In this document: in pieces, positions 1-8,386 of the stretch | Layout: every line of letters starts with the position of its first letter | Position numbering within the stretch: the stretch's first letter is position 1 | Assembly (NCBI RefSeq): GCF_023283885.1 | Contig: NZ_JAKILA010000011.1 | Location: forward strand, 62,001-126,000 | Length of the DNA stretch: 64,000 nucleotides | Direction: 5' to 3' | Origin: Shewanella basaltis | GTDB taxonomy: Bacteria > Pseudomonadota > Gammaproteobacteria > Enterobacterales > Shewanellaceae | Notes under the pieces: model-generated | Database searches by the model: none | Seen by the model: the letters and a program-made list of their open reading frames with translations, nothing else | What the model was told of the DNA's origin: nothing | Made by a program: the position numbers and the translations under genes

Positions 1-275
1 GTAAACACAACGTTTAAATTTTTATTTTAAAGACTGTTTTGTGTCAGCATAGAAACTAACCAACTATTAACGTAGTGTCAACCAAATTGCTTTACCAATT
101 TAATTATGTATATTTTATTTGTTATTACCAATGCTTTTAATGGTATGACAATGTGCTATTATTTTTGTAATGTGAGTGGCATGTCGTGTTATTTAGTTGT
201 TTGCTGCCACGGTTTTAACCGATAATATGTCAGTATTAAACCACTAAATTGGTTTTACTTTTCGAAGGAAGGTAT
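1..275 (+). promoter_or_regulatory. Upstream region of the GntR regulator gene with inverted repeats
   Basis: No gene is seen here. The stretch is very A+T-rich. It holds a perfect inverted repeat AAATTG/CAATTT (84-89 and 96-101) and a weaker TACCA/TGGTA pair near 126-145. The string GTCAACCAA at about 77-85 recurs at 1355-1363, downstream of the gene. GntR/FadR-type regulators usually bind short palindromes and often repress themselves, so these are candidate operators for the adjacent gene; that is inference. Confidence 0.35.
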
Positions 276-1016
276 ATGAAAAACCGTCGTTTATTTTGGC
301 GAATAGTCGATACGATTGAAGCCGCCATCGCCTGTGGCGAGTATCCGGTAGGCAGTCGTTTACCCCCAGAGCGTGAGCTTGCAGAGAAGTTTGAAGTGAG
401 CAGGCCGACCATTCGCGAAGCGATTATTGCGCTAGAAGTACGTGAAAAAGTAGAGGTGAAAACAGGCTCTGGTGTGTATGTAGTGAACAACCAAAAGCAA
501 AGCGTTAACGCAAGTAGCGTAAATGCCTTTGAGTTGACTCAAGCCCGTGCACTGGTTGAAGGCGAAATCGCTGCACTTGCGGCTAAGACCATTACCACAG
601 AAGAGCTTGAAAGGCTGCATGGCACATTAGTGATGATGAAAGACATGGAAAATGTCGAAGAAGCGGATGAGCTATTCCATCAAATTATTGCTCATTCTAC
701 ACGAAATGGTGCGCTGATTAATTTGTTTGAGAATATGTGGGCATTGCGCTCATCAAGTAACGAAATCATTGAAGATTACAATATTGTTTGTAGTACCGAC
801 AATAATAAAACATTGGCTGAACACACGGCGATTTATGAGGCATTATCTGCCCATGATGCAGCTGAAGCTCGTTTAGCAATGCATAAGCACTTTAATAGAT
901 TAATCAATGTGTTATTTGACAAATTAGAGCAGCAAGCTCTAGAGGAAGTGCGCCGTAAAAATAGCGCCAACCGTGATTTATACTCGATTGAAAACTTAGT
1001 AAAAATTAAAGGATGA
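276..1016 (+). CDS. FadR-subfamily GntR transcriptional regulator
   Basis: A 246-residue DNA-binding regulator. Residues about 5-75 form the winged helix-turn-helix of the GntR family (SRLPPERELAEKFEVSRPTIREAI), followed by GSGVYVV, and the rest is an all-helical FCD effector domain, which marks the FadR subfamily. The N-terminal part resembles the uronate regulators ExuR/UxuR, so a sugar-acid ligand is possible but unproven. The ATG at 276 is chosen because AGGAAGG lies just upstream; an in-frame TTG at 249 would add nine residues without support. A clear terminator follows. No sugar-catabolism gene lies to its right, so its targets are either left of the window or elsewhere. Confidence 0.85.
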   Translation: MKNRRLFWRIVDTIEAAIACGEYPVGSRLPPERELAEKFEVSRPTIREAIIALEVREKVEVKTGSGVYVVNNQKQSVNASSVNAFELTQARALVEGEIAALAAKTITTEELERLHGTLVMMKDMENVEEADELFHQIIAHSTRNGALINLFENMWALRSSSNEIIEDYNIVCSTDNNKTLAEHTAIYEALSAHDAAEARLAMHKHFNRLINVLFDKLEQQALEEVRRKNSANRDLYSIENLVKIKG

Positions 1017-1054
1017 TTTTTTAAAAAATCTCATTTCAGCTAAAACTATCTAAG

Positions 1055-1086
1055 CGCACTGACAGCCATGTCAGTGCGTTTTTTTT
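1055..1086 (+). terminator. Rho-independent terminator of the GntR gene
   Basis: A perfect 10-bp stem (CGCACTGACA and its complement) with a 4-base loop is followed by eight T residues. It lies 38 bp after the stop codon. Confidence 0.9.
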
Positions 1087-1493
1087 GCAAAAAAAAAAGA
1101 CCCCAAAGAAAGCTAAGGGGCCGACTAGTGGTATGAGACAGAGGAGCTCAACCTTAATACAAGCGACTTCCATGTCGAGTGTTGTCATAGATAAAATAAG
1201 TGACATAACCATAAGCCAAACAGGATAAATTTCAGCTCACAAAACTTAACAAACGCAATAAAAGCTAATGTAAATAGGTTTTAACATCGCTTTAGGGCTT
1301 AAGTGTTATCCTGTTTTAGTCAATAAATTGATTTTATGCTTTGGTTATAAGTCATGTCAACCAATTTATTTTATTGGTCAGTCCAATTTTGTGATGTTTA
1401 AGATCGCCTGTATTGTGGTTGTTTTGACACTCAATATTGTCATGGGGGTGCCCAAGTAGTCATCACACTTGGGCACAAAAGCGATGAAAGGGA
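1087..1493. other. Gene-free gap with operator-like repeats and a hairpin
   Basis: Both flanking genes end here, so no promoter would be expected. The gap nevertheless contains TTGGTT-N12-AACCAA (1341-1364), ACCAAT-N7-ATTGGT (1360-1378) and ATTGG-N5-CCAAT (1373-1387), overlapping and reminiscent of GntR/FadR operators, and it shares GTCAACCAA with the region upstream of the regulator. A 9-bp hairpin GTGCCCAAG/CTTGGGCAC sits at 1448-1476 beside the end of rlmG, without a T run. A CCCC...GGGG structure follows the terminator near 1100-1120. No open reading frame is convincing. Confidence 0.5.
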
Positions 1494-2654
1494 TTATTTC
1501 TTGGCTTGTAAAATAACAAACTTACCGTTAGACGCAATCGTCGTACAGTTATTAAAAATACGTTTTACTTTAATATGATAGGCTAAATGTCTATTGCCAA
1601 CGATATGCAATATACCGCCGGTTTTTAACCGTTTATACGCGTCAACAAACATTTGCCATGCGATATGATCGGTAATGGCTTCTCCTTGGTGAAACGGTGG
1701 ATTACAAAGTATAAGGTCCGGACTGATATGATCTGGAAGGTGTGTCAAACAATCATCCCAATAAAAGTGTCCTTGGGGTGCTTTAAAATCTGGGTTGTCT
1801 AGCGCATTGTGCTGCCAGTTGTATTGCGCTGACGCTATTGCCATGTCTGAATCGTCAACAAAGTGGATATGCGCTTGTGGGTAACATTGTTTCGCATGAA
1901 GTCCTAAAATGCCGTTGCCACAGCCAAGGTCAACTATTTGCGAAAAGTCGCCTTTAGGCATGTTGTCGAGCATAAACCTTGCTCCAATATCTAACTTATT
2001 GGCAGCGAACACATTTGCCAAATTAGTGATATTTAACCCCAATCCTTCAACCTTCCAGTTTACTGGGGCTGCCGTTGGGCGTGGTTTTCCGTCGCTGATA
2101 CAGGTGATAACGCGCGTTTTTTTCCAGGTTAAACTGGCGCTAGCTGGACCCAAATGCTTGTTAATAAGGCTGAGCAGTGCGGCGTTGATTGATTTGGCTT
2201 TAGCCCCAATTAATACTTGAGTTTCTGCGGGCAACACGGCTGATAAACGAGCGAGTTGTTGCGCAAAATAATGTAGGTTTTTAGGGAGCTTCATCAACAC
2301 AAGTTGAGGATGTTGAGGCAGAGGATCACGACTATTGATAATGTGCAAAGACGATGGTGCTAATTGATTGTGTTGCTGATTGTGTTGCTGATTGTGTTGG
2401 CAGCCGAGCAAACTGGTTTTTGCATCGGTTTCAAGCGTTATTGGCCATTGAGGATCAATTGATATCAAGGCGCAAGATAAAGCGCCAAAGCTGTCGTTGA
2501 GTATGACTGTCGGTTTTGCAGTTTGTTGTGAGTCAATGATGTGCTGAATTAAATGCTCATCAGCTGCGTCCCATGCTTGTAAATTTGATGCTTGTTGGGT
2601 GGGGTAACGAAAAAGCTCAAGTTCAATGCCTGCGCAAGCAAATTGGGTGGTCAT
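1494..2654 (-). CDS. rlmG: 23S rRNA (guanine-1835-N2)-methyltransferase RlmG
   Basis: A 386-residue SAM-dependent methyltransferase of the RsmC/RlmG type that modifies G1835 of 23S rRNA in the cytoplasm. The N-terminal half is a degenerate methyltransferase-like domain. The C-terminal half has the SAM-binding motif [11 protein letters not shown] near residue 241 and the catalytic NPPF motif near residue 318, as expected for N2-guanine methylation. Length fits the family. An unusual feature is a threefold 12-bp repeat near 2366-2400 that encodes HNQQ units around residues 88-98 in the linker. Monocistronic as far as can be seen; the ATG at 2654 has no rival close by. Confidence 0.93.
   Translation of the reverse strand: MTTQFACAGIELELFRYPTQQASNLQAWDAADEHLIQHIIDSQQTAKPTVILNDSFGALSCALISIDPQWPITLETDAKTSLLGCQHNQQHNQQHNQLAPSSLHIINSRDPLPQHPQLVLMKLPKNLHYFAQQLARLSAVLPAETQVLIGAKAKSINAALLSLINKHLGPASASLTWKKTRVITCISDGKPRPTAAPVNWKVEGLGLNITNLANVFAANKLDIGARFMLDNMPKGDFSQIVDLGCGNGILGLHAKQCYPQAHIHFVDDSDMAIASAQYNWQHNALDNPDFKAPQGHFYWDDCLTHLPDHISPDLILCNPPFHQGEAITDHIAWQMFVDAYKRLKTGGILHIVGNRHLAYHIKVKRIFNNCTTIASNGKFVILQAKK
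2366..2401. repeat. Three tandem 12-bp units inside rlmG
   Basis: The unit CTGATTGTGTTG (plus strand) is repeated about three times, encoding HNQQ repeats. The period is a multiple of three, so copy-number change would keep the frame. Confidence 0.8.
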
Positions 2655-2737
2655 GGGTGAGTTACCTAACTATAAATTGTGATCAATTGCCAAGAGGGAA
2701 TGTATGCACTTAATGTGGATCAATAAATACTTCAGTA

Positions 2738-2835
2738 TTATACCATTGCGCATTAATAAGTGACCACCCAGAATGTTTGCTGCCGTGTTTGATTAAGGCG
2801 TCGTTATGTCGTGGCTGCTTATTTCCTTTCAAATT
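2738..2835 (+). repeat. R1 repeat, truncated copy
   Basis: Begins with the R1 terminal sequence TACCATTGCGCATTAATAAG and continues through the conserved GATTAAGGCGTCG block to TTTCAAATT, about 98 bp. The other end is absent. It sits upstream of rlmG (minus) and just before the small ORF at 2844, so it may have replaced native upstream sequence. Confidence 0.75.
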
Positions 2836-2843
2836 AGTGCACT

Positions 2844-3143
2844 ATGTTAAGAAAGGCTTACAAAGAAGGCCACGCTGATAAATTCGCTCTTGGCAGTAGC
2901 GTCACAACCCCCATTACAGCTTTAAATGACGTTGATGTAGATGACGACACCTCGGTCATTTTGATTGTACTGGGTCTAGTGATGCAGCCTGAAATAGATC
3001 ACCTTCTAGTAAGGATGGGTATTACTTTAATGCGCGGTGGTATTCGCTCTGATATCTCGCTACAGCGAGATGGGCAAAGATTGCTATTCACTAAGCGGTT
3101 GAGTAAATTGTCAATATCAAAAAATATTTCGAAGGGATCGTGA
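2844..3143 (+). CDS. Hypothetical protein, 99 residues, possibly real
   Basis: I do not recognise this protein. It begins right after a truncated R1 repeat, without a visible ribosome binding site, so the true N-terminus may have been lost or the ORF may be fortuitous. It has an acidic patch (VDVDDD, residues 30-35) followed by a hydrophobic stretch and a basic C-terminus. In its favour, its TGA stop overlaps the ATG of the next gene (TGATG), the arrangement of translationally coupled genes. Confidence 0.4.
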   Translation: MLRKAYKEGHADKFALGSSVTTPITALNDVDVDDDTSVILIVLGLVMQPEIDHLLVRMGITLMRGGIRSDISLQRDGQRLLFTKRLSKLSISKNISKGS

Positions 3144-3553
3144 TGAAAGGTGCTGGTGGAACAAGCGGCGGTGTAGGGCAATTTTTTATTGGCTTAGCCA
3201 TGATGTGTGGTGGTTTTTATATGTTACTTAATGCCATTAAAGTCACCAGTTCATTTGGCTTTGGCAGTCATTTATATCAATTTGGCGGCTTTGGATTGAC
3301 CAGCGGCATGGTGATGATCCCCTTTATTTTTGGTGTGGGATTAATGTTTTACAATGGGAAAAACCCTCTAGGTTGGTTATTGACTTTTGGATCAACTGTG
3401 GCGCTTATTTTTGGGGTGATAAGTTCAATTAATTTTAGATTTTCGAATATGAGTGCCTTCGACTTAATTGTTATTCTAGTGCTGAGTATGGGTGGCTTGG
3501 GCTTGTTTTTACGCTCGTTAAAAGCGATTGATAGCCGCTATCCAGATGCCTAA
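3143..3553 (+). CDS. Small conserved-type inner-membrane protein, unknown function
   Basis: A 136-residue glycine-rich protein with four predicted membrane segments (about residues 12-30, 48-68, 75-95 and 106-124) and short loops. The GTG at 3140 is possible, but the ATG at 3143 has a good GAAGGG site at 3131-3136. Its start overlaps the stop of the preceding small ORF. No catalytic motif is visible and I cannot assign a function. The gap to 3738 contains no further gene and no obvious terminator. Confidence 0.7.
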   Translation: MKGAGGTSGGVGQFFIGLAMMCGGFYMLLNAIKVTSSFGFGSHLYQFGGFGLTSGMVMIPFIFGVGLMFYNGKNPLGWLLTFGSTVALIFGVISSINFRFSNMSAFDLIVILVLSMGGLGLFLRSLKAIDSRYPDA

Positions 3554-3738
3554 TGCCAATTAGGATAAATAAGTCATCAGAGATTTCGTAGGAAAAAGCG
3601 CTTAGAAAAGATGAATGTTTAGTTAAGCTGTTGTTTTTTAGGTGGTATATTTAACAATGCCTTCAATAAAACGATAAGCGGTGTTAACCAGTAAGCATGA
3701 TCATATTTTTGTGCTGATTGGTATAAACTAACCAGCAG

Positions 3739-4218
3739 TTAACAACCGCTGGTTTGAACATCAATAACAGGCCTTGCAGTGCTTGATGTGGCCTGCCTGT
3801 AACGCAAATAACATTGTGCAACGCCAGCATCTTCATTTATCACGCCATGCCAATAAACCCAGGCTCCGCTGTACACACTGGCTCGCTTTTGCCAGTCGCC
3901 TTGAGGTACATCCATTAACATTGCAATCCCTGCGGCGGTTCCGTTGGGATAACCATAGGCCAAGCTTACCGTAGTTCCATCAATATTGAGGGTTGTGCTT
4001 GCCAGTTTTTCTACTCCAGCAATGGTGGCTTTTGAGTAAGTTAACGTCGCCGCTGATTGCATAGCGGTTTCCATCCCTTCCATTGTCGATACAATGGCAT
4101 TTTTGCGTAAGCTAATTAATTTGCCACTGGCAACAATCGCTAGAATGGCTAATACAATGATGACCACGACGAGTTCTACCAAGGTAAATCCTGTCGGTTT
4201 ATTTAGCGTATTTTGCAT
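3739..4218 (-). CDS. MSHA-like type IV pilin / pseudopilin
   Basis: A 159-residue prepilin. The N-terminus is a short basic leader ending in G, then FTLVELVVVIIVLAILAIVA, the type III signal cleaved and methylated by the PilD/MshO-type prepilin peptidase between G and F. The hydrophobic helix anchors the pilin before assembly. Two cysteines near the C-terminus (CYLRYRQ and the final C) can form the pilin disulfide loop. The sequence resembles MSHA pilins, but no other msh gene is present, so it is an orphan here. The start is the ATG at 4218; an upstream ATG at 4284 lies in repeat DNA and would add 22 unlikely residues. Confidence 0.85.
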   Translation of the reverse strand: MQNTLNKPTGFTLVELVVVIIVLAILAIVASGKLISLRKNAIVSTMEGMETAMQSAATLTYSKATIAGVEKLASTTLNIDGTTVSLAYGYPNGTAAGIAMLMDVPQGDWQKRASVYSGAWVYWHGVINEDAGVAQCYLRYRQATSSTARPVIDVQTSGC

Positions 4219-4275
4219 AATCGGTTTCTTGTTGTTATGTGTTCTGGGCGTCGGTGTTTTGAACGGCTGAGCTGA

Positions 4276-4326
4276 TAATACCATTGCGGATTAATAATGA
4301 TGACTCAGCGAGTATTAAACAAGGCA
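4276..4326 (+). repeat. R1 repeat, short diverged remnant
   Basis: TAATACCATTGCG followed by ATTAATAATGA, a TCAGCGAG block and AAACAAGGC matches the left part of the R1 copy at 6182. It lies between the divergent pilin and ABC-transporter genes, where their promoters should be. Confidence 0.6.
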
Positions 4327-4374
4327 TCTACAATCCTCTGTTTTGTTGTTACTATCAGTTTATCCTAGTTTTAT

Positions 4375-6225
4375 TTGCTGGTTAATACTGTGACCAATTT
4401 ACCGACAACGCCATCTTCTGTTACTGAGACATCTAACTCGACCGCTAATATAACAAACTCACCTCGTGTTTTACCCTGGATTGTGCACTTTTTATCCCTT
4501 TATAAATGCAAGGTTGTTGCTGCCATTGTGTTTCTGTTTATTGGCTCGCTTGCCTGGTTATCCCTAGGGCAGGGGGTAAAAATGATGGTTGATGAAGGAT
4601 TTATTGCCGACAATGCTGCCCGGCTCAATGAGATTATGTTAATGATTGTTGGTATTACCGCAATCAGCGGCGCGGCAGTTTTTTGTCGATTTTATTTAAT
4701 GACCTGGCTAGGAGAGCGAGTGAGTGCGGATATTCGTTTGCAGGTTTATCAGCATCTGTTGTCGTTATCGCCAGGCTTTTTTGCGACTCAACGAACGGGT
4801 GAGGTGATTTCTCGATTTACTGCAGACAGCACGCTGATCCAAAGTGTCGTGGGGTCGAGTTTATCAATGGCATTAAGATCAGGTGTTACCGTGTTGGGCG
4901 GTATTGCGATGATGGGGTTTACCAGCATAAAACTAACTGCATTAGTGCTGTTAGCTGTGCCTTTGGTGTTGGGACCTGTGACTTTTTTTGGCAGAAAAGT
5001 AAGGCTGTTGTCGCGTAAAAGCCAAGATAGGGTGGGGGATTTAGGAGCATATATCGATGAAACCCTGCACGAAATTCATACCGTTCAAGCGTATACCCAT
5101 GAAACCAAAGATCGCCAATTATTTGCCGAACGTGTCGAGGCTGTGATGGCGGTGGCCAAGGGACGGATTAAATATAGAGCGTTATTGATTTCGACTGTGA
5201 TGTTTTTAAGTATTGGCGCCATTGCTTTTGTTACCTGGGTTGGGGCTAAAGATGTCATGAGCGGCAATATTTCAGGTGGAGAGCTATCTGCATTTATGTT
5301 TTATGCCGTCATGGTTGCTGGGTCTGTGGCAACGATTAGCGAGGTATTCAGTGAAATACAGCGTGCATCAGGGGCCGCTGAGCGTTTAATGGAGTTGGTT
5401 GATACGCCGGTTGATATTTTGCAACTGGCGCAACCAAACCAATTAACTTTACCGGTAAAGGGGGCATTATTGTTTGATAATGTCGTGTTTGCATATCCTT
5501 CAGACAGTGAGCAACACGTAATTAGGCAGTTGTCGTTAGCCATTAAACCTGGTGAGCGTGTTGCGCTCGTTGGGCCAAGCGGTGCGGGTAAAAGCACATT
5601 GTTTGAATTAATGATGCGGTTTTATCAGCCTAAAGCGGGCCGAATTTTGTTAGATGATGTGGATATTTCGACATTATCATTAACGGATTTACGCCAACAG
5701 TATGCCTTGGTTCCACAAGAGTCGGTAATTTTTGCGATGAATGTGTTTGATAATGTTCGCTATGGCCGCTTAGATGCAAGCAACGATGAAGTGATCCAGG
5801 CTTGTATTGCAGCAAAAGCGGATGAGTTTATTAGGGAGTTTGCAGAAGGTTATTCAACGTATTTAGGCGAGCGTGGGGTAAGGTTGTCGGGCGGGCAAAA
5901 ACAGCGCATTGCCATTGCTCGAGCTATTCTCGCCGACAGGCCGATACTGTTGCTTGATGAAGCAACCAGCGCTTTAGATGCGGTGAGCGAAGTAAAAGTC
6001 AAGCAAGCACTTGACTCATTAATGGCGGATCGAACCACAGTGATTATTGCCCATCGTCTTGCGACGGTAATTAATGCTGATCGGATTTTTGTAATGGATA
6101 AGGGGCAACTGGTCGCTTGTGGAACGCACAGTGAACTAATGGAAAGTAATGATTTGTATCGCGAATTTGCTAGCCTTCAGTTATACCATTGCGCGTTAGC
6201 AAGTGATCTCTCAGCGAGAATTTAA
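4375..6225 (+). CDS. ABC-type exporter, permease-ATPase half transporter (MsbA/multidrug family)
   Basis: A 616-residue inner-membrane half transporter that should dimerise and export a lipid, drug or peptide. Residues about 35-330 form the six-helix exporter domain. The ATPase domain has Walker A GPSGAGKST near residue 400, signature LSGGQKQR near 504, and Walker B ILLLDEATSALD near 524. The start is uncertain: the first in-frame ATG is far downstream, so TTG 4375 or GTG 4390 must be used, and neither has a clear ribosome site. The last 13 or so residues (YHCALASDLSARI) and the stop codon come from the end of an R1 repeat, so the native protein probably ended at or near FASLQL. Substrate unknown. 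Confidence 0.85.
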   Translation: MLVNTVTNLPTTPSSVTETSNSTANITNSPRVLPWIVHFLSLYKCKVVAAIVFLFIGSLAWLSLGQGVKMMVDEGFIADNAARLNEIMLMIVGITAISGAAVFCRFYLMTWLGERVSADIRLQVYQHLLSLSPGFFATQRTGEVISRFTADSTLIQSVVGSSLSMALRSGVTVLGGIAMMGFTSIKLTALVLLAVPLVLGPVTFFGRKVRLLSRKSQDRVGDLGAYIDETLHEIHTVQAYTHETKDRQLFAERVEAVMAVAKGRIKYRALLISTVMFLSIGAIAFVTWVGAKDVMSGNISGGELSAFMFYAVMVAGSVATISEVFSEIQRASGAAERLMELVDTPVDILQLAQPNQLTLPVKGALLFDNVVFAYPSDSEQHVIRQLSLAIKPGERVALVGPSGAGKSTLFELMMRFYQPKAGRILLDDVDISTLSLTDLRQQYALVPQESVIFAMNVFDNVRYGRLDASNDEVIQACIAAKADEFIREFAEGYSTYLGERGVRLSGGQKQRIAIARAILADRPILLLDEATSALDAVSEVKVKQALDSLMADRTTVIIAHRLATVINADRIFVMDKGQLVACGTHSELMESNDLYREFASLQLYHCALASDLSARI

Positions 6226-6646
6226 AAGGGCTTAAACAAGGCGAATGACTGAATGAATAGATTCTCTTTCGAAGTCATGCAACGCAGTATAAGCCCTTTT
6301 AAAACTCGCCAAAAAGGAATGCCCCAGCGGCTTTTGCTTTACGTTCTCGCTATTTGAAAGGGAACAACCATTACTGCATAGCGACGCCTTAATCAAAAAA
6401 CGCTGGACGCATTCGCAGTGGTCACTTATTAACCTGAGTTCGGGGTAAGGGATGAACTTATACTATTTAAAATCAACATGTTACCCATTCTCACTTTCAA
6501 GCTTGTCATTTGTTCTGCTAACAAGGCGAATTGACGCGTCAATAGCTAGCCTATTGTAAGTCGATTCAGCGCAGTGAGCAGGGCAAAGGACTGTTTGAAA
6601 GGCATTTATTATCCCGAGCTCAGGTTTATTAATGCGAATGGTATTA
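6182..6646 (+). repeat. R1 repeat, full copy interrupted by a MITE-A element
   Basis: The left end TATACCATTGCGCGTTAG starts inside the 3' end of the ABC-transporter gene. The right end TTATTAATGCGAATGGTATTA finishes at 6646. Without the inserted MITE-A and its duplicated target the element is about 264 bp. It contains an internal inverted repeat (TAAAAGGGCTTA near 6223 and TAAGCCCTTTTAA near 6291) and the family block CGACGCCTTAATCAA. Confidence 0.8.
6432..6625 (+). mobile_element. MITE-A copy 1 (subfamily A, 194 bp)
   Basis: Ends are ACCTGAGTTCGGGGTAA and TTATCCCGAGCTCAGGT, imperfect 17-bp inverted repeats. It is flanked by a perfect 6-bp duplication TTATTA (6426-6431 and 6626-6631). It has no coding capacity beyond chance ORFs. 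It has landed in the right terminal repeat of the surrounding R1 element. Confidence 0.88.
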
Positions 6647-6680
6647 TTAATGGAGAACGATACTGTGTTGACTGAGTAAA

Positions 6681-6706
6681 AAAAAAGATGCCTCGGCATC
6701 TTTTTT
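6681..6706 (-). terminator. Terminator after fadD
   Basis: An A/T-flanked GATGCC/GGCATC stem with T runs on both strands, 27 bp beyond the fadD stop. It can work in both directions. Confidence 0.85.
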
Positions 6707-6732
6707 GTATCAATTGCAGTGCAATTTTGTGT

Positions 6733-8331
6733 TTATTTGCGCAACTCTCTGCGTAAAATTTTACCTACAGTACTTTTAGGAAGCTGCGCTGTAAATTCAA
6801 TAATCCGTGGCACCTTGTATGCGGTCAGTTGGCTTCGGCAATAATCATTAATCGCTTGTTGAGTTGCTTCGATGTCTGTTGAGGGCTGTTTTAATACGAT
6901 AACGGCTTTTACGGCTTCACCTGTCCGCTCATCGTCAACTCCAACAACCGCACATTCAAGGACCAGCTCATTGGTTGAAAGCACATCTTCGACCTCATTT
7001 GGGTAAACATTAAACCCCGACACAATAATCATATCTTTTTTACGATCAACTATGGTGTGGTAACCGTCTTCGCTAGCAATGCCAATGTCACCGGTTTTAA
7101 AGAAGCCATCTTGTGTCATGACTTTGGCTGTTTCTTCTGGTTTATTCCAATAGCCTTGCATAACTTGTGGCCCACGAACCGCTAACTCTCCTGCTTGGCC
7201 GGTAGCAACCTCTTTATCATCCATATCAAGCACTTTAACCTCTGTGCCTAATACGGGTTTGCCAATGGTACCTAAGCGTTGGTAGCCTGGGGAGTTTAGG
7301 CTCACTACTGGTGATGTTTCAGATAAACCATATCCTTCTGAAATCATACAACCTGTGGTTTGTTGCCATAAATTTGCCGCAGCACTGGTCAGTGCCGTGC
7401 CGCCTGAAATTGTAATGGTCATCTTGCTGAAATCTAAAGCTTTAAACTCCGGCTGGTGACAAAGCCCAACAAATAAAGTGTTTAAGCCTGCAAACCCAGT
7501 AAAGGGGTATGCTTTCATGGTGTTAATTAATCCAGAAATGTCACGTGGATTAGGGATCAGCACAGAGCAACTTCCTGATTCGAAATACAGCACTAAATTC
7601 ACCATAAAAGCGTAAATATGATAAATCGGTAAAGGAGCAACAAATACGTCATGCCCAGGATTCATTGTGCTTGCTATGCGTGATTTGACTTGAGCTGAGT
7701 TAGCTAAAAGGTTGCCATGATTGAGCATGGCACCCTTTGATAAACCTGTTGTACCGCCGGTGTATTGTAAGGCGATTAAATCATTATGTGTCGGCTTAAC
7801 AGCAAGATAAGGGTGCTTTGCTCCTTCGTTTAACACGGCTAAAAATGTCACTGTGGCAAACGGTGTGTCTGGCTGGGGTTGTGGCTGAATGAGATCCATG
7901 GCATGAGTTGAAATAACGAGCTCAACCCCCGTGTTGTTGACCACATTAACTAATGTAGGTAACAAATCAGATAACACGACTAATGCTTTTGCACCCGAAT
8001 CATTAAATTGGTGTGTCAGTTCCCGTTCGGTGTACATAGGGTTGGTGTTAACTAACACCATGCCTGCTCTAATGATGCCATAGGCGGCAATAACAAACTG
8101 GGTAATGTTGGGTAACTGTAGCGCAACTTTGTCGCCTGGTTGCAGGTCTGTGCAATGTTGGAGGTAGGCGGCAAAATGGCGAGAGTCTTGTTCTATTTCC
8201 TTGAAGGTGGTGTTTTTTCCTAGGCAGGCATATGCGGTGTTATCTGCAAACTTGTGACAAGACTTTTCAATAAGATCGACGATGGAAGTGTATTGCTGTA
8301 AATCGAGTGTTGAATCTGCATCATAAGCCAT
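6733..8331 (-). CDS. fadD: Long-chain fatty acid-CoA ligase FadD
   Basis: A 532-residue AMP-forming acyl-CoA synthetase that activates long-chain fatty acids at the inner membrane for beta-oxidation and lipid synthesis. It has the ATP/AMP motif YTGGTTGLSKGA near residue 189, GYGLSETSP, the TGD motif (FKTGDIG) and the C-terminal catalytic lysine region (PKSTVGKILRREL). Length and motifs match FadD. The ATG at 8331 has a GGGG Shine-Dalgarno-like site; the longer frame to 8427 would cross a PsrA-like operator. Transcribed alone, with its own terminator. Confidence 0.93.
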   Translation of the reverse strand: MAYDADSTLDLQQYTSIVDLIEKSCHKFADNTAYACLGKNTTFKEIEQDSRHFAAYLQHCTDLQPGDKVALQLPNITQFVIAAYGIIRAGMVLVNTNPMYTERELTHQFNDSGAKALVVLSDLLPTLVNVVNNTGVELVISTHAMDLIQPQPQPDTPFATVTFLAVLNEGAKHPYLAVKPTHNDLIALQYTGGTTGLSKGAMLNHGNLLANSAQVKSRIASTMNPGHDVFVAPLPIYHIYAFMVNLVLYFESGSCSVLIPNPRDISGLINTMKAYPFTGFAGLNTLFVGLCHQPEFKALDFSKMTITISGGTALTSAAANLWQQTTGCMISEGYGLSETSPVVSLNSPGYQRLGTIGKPVLGTEVKVLDMDDKEVATGQAGELAVRGPQVMQGYWNKPEETAKVMTQDGFFKTGDIGIASEDGYHTIVDRKKDMIIVSGFNVYPNEVEDVLSTNELVLECAVVGVDDERTGEAVKAVIVLKQPSTDIEATQQAINDYCRSQLTAYKVPRIIEFTAQLPKSTVGKILRRELRK

Positions 8332-8372
8332 GCTTATCCCCTTTAAATTTTGGGCTGTTATTGTGATTAAAT

Positions 8373-8386
8373 CAAACGTCCGTTTA
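8373..8386 (-). promoter_or_regulatory. PsrA-like operator upstream of fadD
   Basis: CAAACGTCCGTTTA matches the CAAAC-N4-GTTTG type palindrome reported for PsrA, the fatty-acid-responsive repressor of beta-oxidation genes in Shewanella and Pseudomonas. It lies about 42 bp upstream of the fadD start. Confidence 0.55.

Noticed and set aside
249..275. Extended N-terminus of the GntR regulator from a TTG codon
   Set aside because: The added residues contain the ribosome site of the ATG at 276.
6481..6699. ORF of 72 codons on the minus strand
   Set aside because: It lies mostly within MITE-A copy 1 and its R1 host, and similar frames recur in other MITE-A copies (38057-38420, 42929-43273) with different breaks, so these are chance frames in repeat DNA.
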